DNA from: Streptomyces sp. NRRL B-24484
GTDB lineage: Bacteria > Actinomycetota > Actinomycetes > Streptomycetales > Streptomycetaceae
Assembly (NCBI RefSeq): GCF_000717715.1
Contig: NZ_JOAI01000001.1
Location: 310,001-374,000, forward strand
Reading direction: 5' to 3'
DNA length: 64,000 nt
Shown: positions 39,622 through 48,301 of the stretch, in pieces
How the letters are laid out: each line of letters begins with the position of its first letter
Position numbering within the stretch: position 1 is the first letter of the stretch
The notes under the pieces: model-generated
Database searches by the model: none
What the model was told of the DNA's origin: nothing
What the model saw: the letters and a program-made list of their open reading frames with translations, nothing else
Program-made: the position numbers and the translations under genes

Positions 39622-42600
39622 TCACGTCTGCGGCGGGACGTACTGGTTCGGGGTCCGGTTCTTGTCCAGCTCTCCGCTGGTGGCCATGTCGTACCACAGG
39701 TCGCCGAGGCGGTTGAGGTGGTCCTGCATGTCCTGGTCCATCTTGGTGGCCGCCGCCTCCCGTTCGGCCGCGGTGTCGTGGCCGTCCGCCATGTCGCCCT
39801 TGCGGTAGCCGACGCCGTAGCCGACCTCGGTGTCGGGCATCGACTCGGTCAGGTAGCGCGAGCAGTGTCCGTGGCCCGCGCCCTGGCCGCAGGGCTCGCG
39901 CTCCGTCCAGAGGCTGGCCACCGTGTAGTCGCCCGCCTCCGCACGCTGGTTGAGGCGCTCCATCCAGCGGCCCAGGTGCGGCTCGGAGTGCTCCGGCTGC
40001 ATGCCGGCCTTGCCCGGCGGCAGCGAGCTGTCCACGACGTACCGGACCTTGCCGTTGCTGTCGACCACCTCGATCGCGGCGTAGTTCTTTCCGGTGAAGT
40101 CGGGCCGGTGGTCGCCCTTGACGTGCGCGATGGTCTCCCGGCGGATCGCGAGCTCGACCTGGCGGTCGGTCATGTTGGCCTTGTCGGGGTGGAGCTCCCG
40201 GTACCGGTCGACCATGTGCTCGCGGACCAGCCGGGCCGGGCTCGGGCCCTCGGGCTTCTCCCCCTCCTTGAGCGGGCGGTGCTCGTTGCCCCGGGGGCCC
40301 TGCCAGAAGTCGTGGTTCTGGTGGGTGGCCACACCGCGGGACTGGTCGTCCTCGTGGTGCTTGTCGTTCTGCTGCTTCTCGGCCTCGGTCTCCGACATGT
40401 CCGACCGGTCGTGGTCGTCCCGGTAGTGGTACGGGTCGGCGGCGTGCTCCGGGCTCGAACCGACCGCGTACTGCTGGTGGTAGGACAGGCTCAGCCGGCC
40501 GAGGCTCGCCACGACGGCGCCCTGCTCGCTCTGGTGCAGGTCCTTGAAGCCGGGCAGCCGGTGCTCCAACTGCTCCTTGTCGAAGGCGAGCTGGAATTCC
40601 GCGTCCGGGTCGTCCTTGTGGTCCTTGTTGTGCCGGGCCTGGTCGGCGGTGTCCTGCAGGAAGTCGCCGAGCGACTTGTCGGTGAACCGGTCCTGCAGGA
40701 ACTGGTGGGCGACGTCCAGGTCCGACTGCCGGACATTGGCGTTCTCGCGCTCGCGGAAGGTCCGCTGCTCGTCGTCGCCGAGCATGTTGTAGTGCGTGTG
40801 GTCCTTGGGCTGGGCGTCGTGGTACGGCGTCGAGCCCTGGCGGTCGTCCGGCGTGCCGGACTCCTGGGTGCCGGCGTCCGGCATGTCGGTGTCGTGGTGC
40901 GTGGTGCCGTCGTGCGAGGCCGGGTCGTGCGAGGTGCCGGACCCCGGCGTGTGGCCGTGCCCGGAGTCCACCTCCATGTCGTCGGGGCTCGGCTTCTGCT
41001 TCTTCTTGGGCGGCCCGGCCTCCCCGTCCGGCTCCGTGCCGTCCTCGTTGTGCTTGGTCTTGCCCGCCGGGTCCGCAGGGCGGCGGTCCGCGGAGTCGGA
41101 GTCCCGCCCGGGGCGGTCGGGGTGCTCGGCCCGGTCGGGGTGCTCGGCGCCGTCGCTGCGGTCGGGACGGGTCGTGGAGCCGGCACGGGAGTCCGGGCCC
41201 GTGTGGGAGTCGGAGCCCGTGCGGGAGTCGGAGGGGCGGTGGTCGGACGTGATCGGCCGGCGGTCGGCGTCGAGCGGGATCGCGAAGACGCCGTGGTCGC
41301 CGTTGTGGAGCGGCTTGTCGCTGCGCGCGCCGGTCTGGTTGTCCAGGTAGACGATCTTGCCGTCGTGGTTGACCACGTTCCAGGCGTGCGCGCGGCCGTG
41401 CTCGTCCTGGGTGACGATGACCGCCTGCGACCCGTGGCCCGACTCGCGGAGAGTGTCCTCCAGCCGGTGGAACGCCTGGTCCCCGTTGCCCAGGTCCCGG
41501 AAGGGCGCACCGAGTTGGCGCTCGGCACGGTCCCGTCCGCCGCGTTCGCCGTCCGGGCTCCCGTCGTCGGTGCGGGCCGCGGCCGCGGTCGGGTGGCCGC
41601 TGTAGGTGTCGGCGCTGGACAGCGCCACGTCCAGGCAGTTGTTGTCGCGACCGGGCTCGCGGTGCCCGTCGCCGTTGACCGCCCCCGGCCAGTCCCCGTA
41701 CGGGTCCGGGTGGCGCTGCGGGGTGCCGTCCGGGTTGCGCGGGATGCGCCGATCCAGCTCCTGCTGGTGGTGCTCCTCCACGCGGGCCAGACCACCGGGC
41801 GTGTCGTACGGGCGGCTGTCGGAGAGCGGACGCTCGTGCGGAGGCACGTCGGCGTCGGGACGGCCGTCGTGGTCCGCGGGGGAGTCGGCGTCCTCGGCCG
41901 GGTCGCGGTGGTGCTGCTCGTCGGGCTTGCCGTGGTCCTCGGGCCTGCCGTGGTCATCGGCCTTGGCGTGGTCGTCGGACTTGGCCTGCTCGTCGCCCTT
42001 GGCGTGGTCCTCCGGCTTGGCGTGGTCCTCCGGCTTGCCGTGGTCCTCCGGGCGGGTGTCCGGGCCGTGGTCGGGGCGAGCGGTGTCCGGGGTGCGCGCC
42101 GGGCCGTCGCCGCCCGGGCGCGGCGCCGTACCGGTCGGACGGTCGGCGGACGGCCGCTGGTCGGCGGCACGCGGGTCCGCAGTGCGCGGGTCGGCCGTCC
42201 GGGGGTCCTGACGCGAGGGCCGGTCCGCGTCGGGGCGCGGCGCAGCGGACGGGCGGTCGACAGCGGGGCGGTCCGCGCCGGGGCGGTCCGCGCCGGGCTG
42301 GCGGCCGAGGCCGGTCGGGCGGTCGCCGTGCTCCGGACGTCCGGCGGACTGGCCGGGCACGGAGGTCGGACGGTTGCTCGACGGCCCGTCACCGCCGGTG
42401 CCCGTGTGGGGCACGGGACCGCCCTGGCGGGGCGGCGTGCTGCCGGACGGCGTCCCGGCGCCGGGAACACCGGCACCGGGGACGGGCCCGGTCGCGATCG
42501 GACCGGTGGCGGTGGGCGTCCACGGGTTCTGGCCGGACGGGCCGGACTGGCCCGGCGTGGCGTCCGGACCGGCGGCCGGATTGTGCGTGGGAGGGGCGTC

Positions 42601-44886
42601 GGCGACCGCCGTGGAGGCCGTCTCGACCGTGGCGCGGTGCGGCCCGTCCGAGGAGGACGGGGACGGGCGCGAGTGGTCCGGCCCCGAGGACGGTCCGCCC
42701 GCCGACGGGATGCCCGCCGACGGCACGTGCGGAACGCCGCCGCCCGAGGGCGCACCCCGGCCGTCGCCCGCGCCGTGCGAACCGGGCGTCGCATCCGGGG
42801 CCGGCGTGCTTCCGGGCGTGGAGTGGTGGGGGGCAGCGTCCGGTGCCGGTCCGGAACGGTCCGACTGGGAGGGGATGTCGCCGCCCGGTCGGGACGGCCC
42901 GCCGTCGGAGGCGTGCGCAGGTGCCGGGGCGGCCTCTCCGCCGCGCACCGGGCCGTACGGGGGCGTCGCACCGCGGTCCGCACCACCATGCGGGGGCGTG
43001 GAGGCACCGTCGTCACCGCGGACCGGCCCGTACGTGGGACGGGAGTCGCCGGAGTGCGCAGGCGCGGGAGCGGAGTCGGGGGTCGGGTGGGACGGCGCCG
43101 GCCCCGGACGGGTGTCCGTGCTGCCGTGCGCGGACTGTCCCTCCCCCGTGTGCTGCGGACCGCCGTGGGACGGTGCCGGCGCGGGCGAGGCATCAGGAGT
43201 GTGGTGCGCGGAAACGGGCCCGGGCCGGGGGGTGTCCGCACCCGACCGGTCCCCGTGACCGTCGCCGGCATGCGCCGGCCCGTCCGACCCCGCACTCGGC
43301 CGCCCGTCCACACCCGTGTGCGCCGGAGGCGTGCCCGTGCTGTCGTGCCGAGCAGGAGCAGGCCCGTCCGAACCCGGCGTCGACCGCCCGTCCGAACCCG
43401 CATGCGCAGAACCGCCACCAGCACCGTCCGACCCCGCACTCGGCCGCCCGTCCACACCCGTGTGCGCCGAAGGCGTGCCCGTGCTGTCGTGCCGAGCAGG
43501 AGCAGGCCCGTCCGAACCCGGCGTCGACCGCCCGTCCGAACCCGCATGCGTCGGGGCGCCGGTGTCGGGTCCGGAGGAGGGGGTGTGCGAGCCGGACGGC
43601 GGCGGGGTACCGTCGCCGCCGGAGGGGGTGTGGTGGGCTGCGGGGGCCGGTGCCGGGTCGGAGGTCAGCCGGGTGCCGAACGGGTCGAGCGGTGTCGAAC
43701 TCCGGTTGTCGCGGCCGTCGTTGCCGTGCTGGGCGGTCGCCCCACCGTCATTGCTGCTGCTGTTGTTGTGCGAGCCGGAGTCGCCGCTCGGACCGGACTG
43801 GCCGCCCGAGGAGGTGTGGTCGGTTCCGGTGCTCGCGTCGCCGCCGCCGGGCCGCCCGCTTCCGGACGAGCCGCTCCCCGACGAACCGCCGTTGCCCGAA
43901 CCACCGCCGGACGGGGCCGAGGAGCCGGACGAGCCCGAGGTGTGCGAGCCGCCCGACGAGCCGCCGTCGCCCGAGGCACCGGTGGAACCGTCGGAGCCTG
44001 ACGCGTGCGAAGACCCCGAAGCTCCGGAGGATCCGGAGGAGTTGGACGAGGATCCGGAGTCCCCACTGCCCCCGCCGTCGTGCCCGCTCTCGCCGCCGCC
44101 CTCGTGGCCGCCGCCGCCCTCGCCGTGGCCGCTGCCGTGCCCGGCCGCGCTGTCGATACGGTGCCGGGCGGCGCCGCCCGCCCGCGAGCCGAGCCCGTCC
44201 TTCAGCGACTCACCGAAGGTCTGCTTCCAGTTCTCCGCGGAGGACTTCCCCTCCTCCCAGCCCTTCTTCACCGTCCGGCCGACGTCATAGCCGTCCTGCG
44301 CACCGAAGCCCTGGTTCACCGTCTGCGCGATCAGATCCTTGATCATCGCCTGCACTGCAGACACGATCGGATCCTTCAACGTCTCCATGATCGCCTCGAT
44401 CAGCGCCTCACGGAGCTCCTTCAACAACCGCCGCACGATCATCTTCGTCGCCTGCGTCGCCCCCAACGCACCGACCTCGGACAGACCGAACGTGAACGGC
44501 GCCGCCGCCTGCGCCGCAATGATCTCCGCAGCCAGAATCACCAACTGCGCAATCACCGCGATCTTGCACGCGATCACGATCACCGCAGCAGCCTCGAACG
44601 CCGCCGCGATCAACCGCGCAGCCTGCGCCGCATCCGCGAGATACCCGTCCCCACCCGTCGAGAACTTGTCGAACGCCTTCCCGAACGCATCGACCGAATC
44701 ACCCGCATTCGCCGACCGCACACTGTTCGCCGCCGACAACGCCCGATAATTCAACTCGTCGACCTGATCCGCGAAATCACGCCACACCTGGGCGCACTCA
44801 CGCATCTTGTCCTCGTCCGCCTTCGGCCAGTCGAAGCCGAGCATCTCCAGGACCCACTCAAGGCCGTCCGGCAGCATCAGCGACAC
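39622..44886 (-). CDS. Type VII-type polymorphic toxin with papain-fold and C-terminal deaminase domains
   Basis: 1754 residues. The N-terminus (~1-230) is a helical WXG100/CpnT-like export domain (VLEMLGFDWPKADEDKM, and hydrophobic helices near 80-125). A Gly/Ser/His-, then Pro/Thr-rich, disordered linker extends to ~1020 and includes a 48-residue duplication and charged PEDH-type repeats. A papain-fold toxin domain follows with Cys1084 (DNNCLDVAL), His1167 (RAHAWNVVN) and Asp1182 (YLDNQTG). The C-terminal ~150 residues form a deaminase domain: HSE at 1633-1635 and TEREPCG...HC with C1666 and C1675. GTG start. A WXG100-like gene precedes it and a SUKH-4 gene follows. All predicted catalytic residues are present. 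Export by an ESX system is inference. Confidence 0.85.
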   Translation of the reverse strand: MSLMLPDGLEWVLEMLGFDWPKADEDKMRECAQVWRDFADQVDELNYRALSAANSVRSANAGDSVDAFGKAFDKFSTGGDGYLADAAQAARLIAAAFEAAAVIVIACKIAVIAQLVILAAEIIAAQAAAPFTFGLSEVGALGATQATKMIVRRLLKELREALIEAIMETLKDPIVSAVQAMIKDLIAQTVNQGFGAQDGYDVGRTVKKGWEEGKSSAENWKQTFGESLKDGLGSRAGGAARHRIDSAAGHGSGHGEGGGGHEGGGESGHDGGGSGDSGSSSNSSGSSGASGSSHASGSDGSTGASGDGGSSGGSHTSGSSGSSAPSGGGSGNGGSSGSGSSGSGRPGGGDASTGTDHTSSGGQSGPSGDSGSHNNSSSNDGGATAQHGNDGRDNRSSTPLDPFGTRLTSDPAPAPAAHHTPSGGDGTPPPSGSHTPSSGPDTGAPTHAGSDGRSTPGSDGPAPARHDSTGTPSAHTGVDGRPSAGSDGAGGGSAHAGSDGRSTPGSDGPAPARHDSTGTPPAHTGVDGRPSAGSDGPAHAGDGHGDRSGADTPRPGPVSAHHTPDASPAPAPSHGGPQHTGEGQSAHGSTDTRPGPAPSHPTPDSAPAPAHSGDSRPTYGPVRGDDGASTPPHGGADRGATPPYGPVRGGEAAPAPAHASDGGPSRPGGDIPSQSDRSGPAPDAAPHHSTPGSTPAPDATPGSHGAGDGRGAPSGGGVPHVPSAGIPSAGGPSSGPDHSRPSPSSSDGPHRATVETASTAVADAPPTHNPAAGPDATPGQSGPSGQNPWTPTATGPIATGPVPGAGVPGAGTPSGSTPPRQGGPVPHTGTGGDGPSSNRPTSVPGQSAGRPEHGDRPTGLGRQPGADRPGADRPAVDRPSAAPRPDADRPSRQDPRTADPRTADPRAADQRPSADRPTGTAPRPGGDGPARTPDTARPDHGPDTRPEDHGKPEDHAKPEDHAKGDEQAKSDDHAKADDHGRPEDHGKPDEQHHRDPAEDADSPADHDGRPDADVPPHERPLSDSRPYDTPGGLARVEEHHQQELDRRIPRNPDGTPQRHPDPYGDWPGAVNGDGHREPGRDNNCLDVALSSADTYSGHPTAAAARTDDGSPDGERGGRDRAERQLGAPFRDLGNGDQAFHRLEDTLRESGHGSQAVIVTQDEHGRAHAWNVVNHDGKIVYLDNQTGARSDKPLHNGDHGVFAIPLDADRRPITSDHRPSDSRTGSDSHTGPDSRAGSTTRPDRSDGAEHPDRAEHPDRPGRDSDSADRRPADPAGKTKHNEDGTEPDGEAGPPKKKQKPSPDDMEVDSGHGHTPGSGTSHDPASHDGTTHHDTDMPDAGTQESGTPDDRQGSTPYHDAQPKDHTHYNMLGDDEQRTFRERENANVRQSDLDVAHQFLQDRFTDKSLGDFLQDTADQARHNKDHKDDPDAEFQLAFDKEQLEHRLPGFKDLHQSEQGAVVASLGRLSLSYHQQYAVGSSPEHAADPYHYRDDHDRSDMSETEAEKQQNDKHHEDDQSRGVATHQNHDFWQGPRGNEHRPLKEGEKPEGPSPARLVREHMVDRYRELHPDKANMTDRQVELAIRRETIAHVKGDHRPDFTGKNYAAIEVVDSNGKVRYVVDSSLPPGKAGMQPEHSEPHLGRWMERLNQRAEAGDYTVASLWTEREPCGQGAGHGHCSRYLTESMPDTEVGYGVGYRKGDMADGHDTAAEREAAATKMDQDMQDHLNRLGDLWYDMATSGELDKNRTPNQYVPPQT
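43281..43550. repeat. 144-bp tandem duplication in the toxin linker
   Basis: Two near-identical copies, 43281-43424 and from 43425 to about 43550, repeat with a period of 144 bp (48 codons) and keep the reading frame. The two differ at only a few positions, so the duplication is recent. Confidence 0.85.
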
Positions 44887-44966
44887 GAGTCAGTTCCCCC
44901 TAGCGGATTCCCGCACCCTCCTGGCGCGGGAGCAAAGACGACGGTCGGCAGGCGGTTGTGCGCCCG

Positions 44967-45350
44967 TCACACCTGCGGGCGGTACATGGTGTGGATCTCG
45001 TTGCCCAGTGCGTCCGTCCGGCCGCCGAGGGCGTCCAGCCGGCCGGTGGTGTCGGCCTCGTTCGCCTCGTGGTTGTCGGCCATCGCCTGGAGCTTCTGGC
45101 CCATCTCGCCGAGCCGCTGCGCCAGGGAGTCCATGGACTCCTGCATGCCGTCGCGCAGGCCCTCGTACACGATGCCGAACTTCTCGCCGAGGTCGTCGTC
45201 GCCCCACGGGGGCTCGTCGCCGCCCTCCAGGGCCTCCAGCCGGGACTTCATCCGGTTGGCAGCCTCCTGGAAGTCCTTGCCGACCGATTCGAGGTTCCGG
45301 CCCTGGGACCGCAGGTTCCCCTCGTCGACGACGATCTGCTGCTGCGCCAC
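44967..45350 (-). CDS. WXG100-like (ESX-type) small helical protein
   Basis: 127 residues, almost all helical. The pattern of two helices split by a turn with 'PPWGDDDLGEKF' corresponds to the W-x-G turn of WXG100 proteins, here W-G-D. 'VDEGNLRSQGRNLESVGKDF' starts helix 1 and 'MDSLAQRLGEMGQKLQAMADN' is the second. It is slightly longer than classical WXG100. GTG start. It lies 80 bp upstream of the toxin gene on the same strand, as in T7SS effector operons where a small helical partner assists export. No ESX core (EccC) gene is in the window. Confidence 0.75.
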   Translation of the reverse strand: MAQQQIVVDEGNLRSQGRNLESVGKDFQEAANRMKSRLEALEGGDEPPWGDDDLGEKFGIVYEGLRDGMQESMDSLAQRLGEMGQKLQAMADNHEANEADTTGRLDALGGRTDALGNEIHTMYRPQV

Positions 45351-45538
45351 CGGAAATCCCCGTCCCCCGTACGACCGGGACCGCGGCGGACCCGCGCGAT
45401 GCGAACCGGTCCGGCAGTCCCACTACCCGTCAACCGCATGATCCTACGGCGTGACGGCGGGCCCCCGGCACCGCGGGGGCCACTTCGCACGACCTCCACC
45501 TAACCGGAACGCCCTGCACCGCTTGTGTCGGACGCACC

Positions 45539-46570
45539 TCAGGAATCCACCTCCACGGTCACGTGCGGGGAGAGCGCCCGGAGGAAGTCGGGGGCGTCGA
45601 AGAGCCGGCCCGCGGAGGCGACGCCGACCGCCCTGGTCCGCCCGGTCAGGATGCGGTCGACCGCCTCCACCACGAGCGGTGCGGTGACGGCGTAGATGTC
45701 CTTCCCCCGCGCCACCGCCCGCCGTTCGCCGTCGCCGGAGCGCACCACCACCTCGACGAGGAAGGTCTGCGCGGAGCGCCCGTGCTCGTCCGCCGCGGTC
45801 GGCGCCGGCGTGTCCGGGGCGGCGAGGTCCCCGGCCGCCTCGACCGTCATGTAGGTGCGCACGTCGGGGACGGCGAGGTGGCTGGGCAGGGTGACGACGT
45901 CGGCCATCGTGAACTCCCCCACGACGGGCCGGGTGCCCAGCGGGGCGGGGAAGGCCCACTCCAGCAGCGGCGCGTCGTCCCGGCGGTACTCCAGCCGCCC
46001 GCCCGCGTAGCGGACCCGTCGGCCGTCCCGCCGCTCCCGGGAGACCGCACCCGCGGCCCGCGTCCCGGCGGTGGGGTGCCAACTGCTCAGCCCGTACGCG
46101 ACGTGCACCTCGTCGGCCGCCGTCCGGTCGCCCATCGCCGCGGTGGCGAGCAGGTCTCCGAGGCCGCCGAAGAAGGCCATCGCCGGGAGGACCACCGTTC
46201 CCGCGGCAGCGGCGCGGTCCGCGAAGTGCGTGAACGTGTCGAGGTTGGCCTCGATCTCGGCCGCCACGTCCACGTACGGGATCCCGGCGCGCAGCGCCGC
46301 CTCGATCACGGGGCCCGCCGTCACGGCGAACGGCCCGGCGCAGTTGACCACGGCCGCCGCGCCGGCCAGCGCCCGGTCGAGCGCGTCGGGGTCGTCGACC
46401 GACGCCGGACGCACCTCCAGGCCGGGCTCGGACACCGCGAGCTCCGCCAGCTTGCCGATGTCGCGTCCGGAGAGCACCGGGAGGTAGCCCCGCTCCCGCA
46501 GTTGCGCCACCACGAAGCGCCCGGTGTGCCCGTACGCGCCGTAGACCGCCACCGTCGGCACCGATCCCAT
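45539..46570 (-). CDS. Saccharopine dehydrogenase-like / trans-acting enoyl reductase-type oxidoreductase
   Basis: 343 residues. The N-terminal Rossmann motif is VYGAYGHTGRFVV (G-x-x-G-x-x-G type), with 'VVNCAGPFAVTAGPVIEAAL' and 'YVDVAAEIEANL' as in saccharopine dehydrogenase-like and acyl reductase proteins of actinobacteria. The C-terminal half is a domain with 'MAFFGGLGDLLATAA'. ATG follows GGGAGGA. It is divergent from the GlxA-type regulator, whose operator lies between them, so it is a probable target. NAD(P)H-dependent; substrate unknown. Confidence 0.85.
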   Translation of the reverse strand: MGSVPTVAVYGAYGHTGRFVVAQLRERGYLPVLSGRDIGKLAELAVSEPGLEVRPASVDDPDALDRALAGAAAVVNCAGPFAVTAGPVIEAALRAGIPYVDVAAEIEANLDTFTHFADRAAAAGTVVLPAMAFFGGLGDLLATAAMGDRTAADEVHVAYGLSSWHPTAGTRAAGAVSRERRDGRRVRYAGGRLEYRRDDAPLLEWAFPAPLGTRPVVGEFTMADVVTLPSHLAVPDVRTYMTVEAAGDLAAPDTPAPTAADEHGRSAQTFLVEVVVRSGDGERRAVARGKDIYAVTAPLVVEAVDRILTGRTRAVGVASAGRLFDAPDFLRALSPHVTVEVDS

Positions 46571-46658
46571 GGGTCCTCCCCCGAACTCGATTGGCCCGCC
46601 ACCGGTCCGCGGCGTTCCGTCTCCGACAATCCTGGCGGCGGCGGCACTGCACCACGAG

Positions 46659-46693
46659 TGTCCGGAACGACACGACCCGTACACTTCCGGACA
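46659..46693. promoter_or_regulatory. Operator candidate for the GlxA-type regulator
   Basis: TGTCCGGAA (46659-46667) and TTCCGGACA (46685-46693) are perfect 9-bp inverted repeats, centres 26 bp apart. The right arm covers the first base of the regulator's ATG and the left lies in the promoter region of the divergent reductase. This fits autorepression plus control of the reductase. Confidence 0.65.
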
Positions 46694-47676
46694 TGGGCAC
46701 TGTCGCGCTGGCCGTCACCGAGGGCATGCTGCACTTCGAACTGTCCGTGGCGTACGAGGTCTTCGGGAGCGGGCCGGTCGGCGGCGCCACGTCCTGGTAC
46801 GAACTCGCGGTCTGCGGGCCGGAGTCCGTGCGGGTCGGCCGCTTCCGGCTGGAGCCGGACCACGGCCTCGACCGGCTCCCGTTGGCCGACACCGTGATCG
46901 TCCCCGGCTGGGCCGACGTCGACGCGCCCCCGCCCGCCGAGCTGGTCGACGCGGTGCGGGCCGCCCACGAGGCGGGCGCGCGGGTGGCCTCGCTGTGCAC
47001 GGGCGCGTTCGTCCTGGCCGCCGCCGGGCTGCTGGACGGACGGCGCGCCACCACGCACTGGGCGCACACCGCGGTCCTGGCCGCCCGCCATCCCCGGGTG
47101 GCGGTCGATCCGGACGTCCTGTACGTGGACAACGGCAGCGTGCTCACCTCGGCCGGCAAGGCCGCCGCACTGGACCTCTGCCTGCACCTGGTCCGGCTCG
47201 ACCACGGCTCGTCGGTCGCCAACGCGGTCGCCCGCCGCCTGGTCGTACCGCCCCACCGGGACGGCGGGCAGGCCCAGTTCGTCACCACGCCGGTGCCCGC
47301 CCCGGACAACCACCCGCTCGCCGACCTCTTCCCCTGGGTGCTGGAACGGCTGGACCGGCCGCTGACCGTGGAGGACCTGGCCCGCCGGGCGCGGATGAGC
47401 TCGCGCCACCTGGGCCGCCACTTCAGGTCGGTCACCGGCACCACCCCGCTGCAGTGGCTGCTGGTCCAGCGCATCCGCCATGCCCAGGAGTTGCTGGAGA
47501 CCACCGACGAGAGTGTGGACACCGTCGCCGCGGCCACCGGCATGGGTACCGCCGCCACGCTGCGTCGGCACTTCAACCGCACGGTCGGCGTGCCCCCGGA
47601 CACCTACCGCCGCACCTTCCGCACCCGGACGGCCACTGCACGGGAGTCCAGCACCCGCTATCCCCTGCAGACTTGA
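46693..47676 (+). CDS. GlxA/AraC-type transcriptional regulator
   Basis: 327 residues. The N-terminal DJ-1/PfpI-like domain contains VASLCTGAFVLAAAGLLDGRRATTHW (cysteine in the L-C-T-G elbow). The C-terminal AraC DNA-binding domain starts near 225: 'LTVEDLARRARMSSRHLGRHF' (first helix-turn-helix) and 'VDTVAAATGMGTAATLRRHF' (second). It lies divergent to the reductase gene with a perfect inverted repeat in between. GlxA-like regulators often respond to small molecules; the ligand here is unknown. Confidence 0.93.
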   Translation: MGTVALAVTEGMLHFELSVAYEVFGSGPVGGATSWYELAVCGPESVRVGRFRLEPDHGLDRLPLADTVIVPGWADVDAPPPAELVDAVRAAHEAGARVASLCTGAFVLAAAGLLDGRRATTHWAHTAVLAARHPRVAVDPDVLYVDNGSVLTSAGKAAALDLCLHLVRLDHGSSVANAVARRLVVPPHRDGGQAQFVTTPVPAPDNHPLADLFPWVLERLDRPLTVEDLARRARMSSRHLGRHFRSVTGTTPLQWLLVQRIRHAQELLETTDESVDTVAAATGMGTAATLRRHFNRTVGVPPDTYRRTFRTRTATARESSTRYPLQT

Positions 47677-47734
47677 GCGGTGGGCAGGGAAAATCGGTTC
47701 GCCCTCCACCTGTCCCGTCCGGTAGAACTCGGAA

Positions 47735-48253
47735 ATGACGAACGAATCGATGGATCCCCTGGACCGGCTCCTGGCGGAACACGCCTGCGAGCGCCTGCTC
47801 ATCGACTTCCTGCACCGCCTCGACCTGGGCGAACCCGGCAGTGTCGCCGAACTGTTCACCCCCGACGGTGTCTGGGACTGGCCGGCGGGCGAGCGCCGCA
47901 TCGAGGGCCGCGACGCCCTGCGGAGCTACTTCGGCTCCCGGCCCGCCGACCGCCTGTCCCGACGGCTGTGCAGCAACGTCCTGGTCGACGTCCACTCACC
48001 GACCACGGCCACCGCCACCTCCTACTTCGCCACCTACCGCGTCGACGGCTGGACGGGCGGCATGCTGCCGACCCGGCTCCCCGCCAACGTCGGCCACTAC
48101 GAGGACACCTTCCACAGGACGGACGGCCGTTGGCTGCTCGCCACCCGCACCGTCCACCTCCCGTTCGGCGGCCCCACCGAGCGGCTCCGGCCCGCGGAAT
48201 CCGCCACCGGAGCCCCGGCCGACGCCCCCGCCACCCCCGCCGGACACGGCTGA
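47735..48253 (+). CDS. SnoaL/NTF2-like family protein
   Basis: 172 residues. 'LDRLLAEHACERLLIDFLHRLDLGEP' and 'LFTPDGVWDWPAGERRIEGRDALRSYFG' are the opening helix and first strand of nuclear-transport-factor-2-like (SnoaL_4) proteins, which include polyketide cyclases and dehydratases. 'RTDGRWLLATRTVHLPF' is the last strand. The C-terminal ~22 residues are a Pro/Ala tail. It lies 58 bp after the GlxA-type regulator and may be co-transcribed. Reaction unknown; the cone fold binds small molecules. Confidence 0.88.
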   Translation: MTNESMDPLDRLLAEHACERLLIDFLHRLDLGEPGSVAELFTPDGVWDWPAGERRIEGRDALRSYFGSRPADRLSRRLCSNVLVDVHSPTTATATSYFATYRVDGWTGGMLPTRLPANVGHYEDTFHRTDGRWLLATRTVHLPFGGPTERLRPAESATGAPADAPATPAGHG

Positions 48254-48280
48254 CCCGGCTGACCCGGCTGACCCGGCTGA
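48248..48280. repeat. Tandem 9-bp GGCTGACCC repeats
   Basis: Three perfect units plus a partial fourth begin at the stop codon of the NTF2-like gene. They repeat the stop TGA every 9 bp. Likely slippage; no function seen. Confidence 0.8.
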
Positions 48281-48301
48281 CACACGTGGCCGTCGAGGCC
48301 G

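Noticed and set aside
39004..44001. Plus-strand 1665-codon open frame opposite the toxin gene
   Set aside because: Valine/Arg/Gly-rich translation typical of a shadow frame; the minus strand has motifs, ribosome site and operon context.
47996..48283. Minus-strand small frame with SAGSAGSAG repeat
   Set aside because: Product of the 9-bp tandem repeat and antisense to the NTF2-like gene; no ribosome site.
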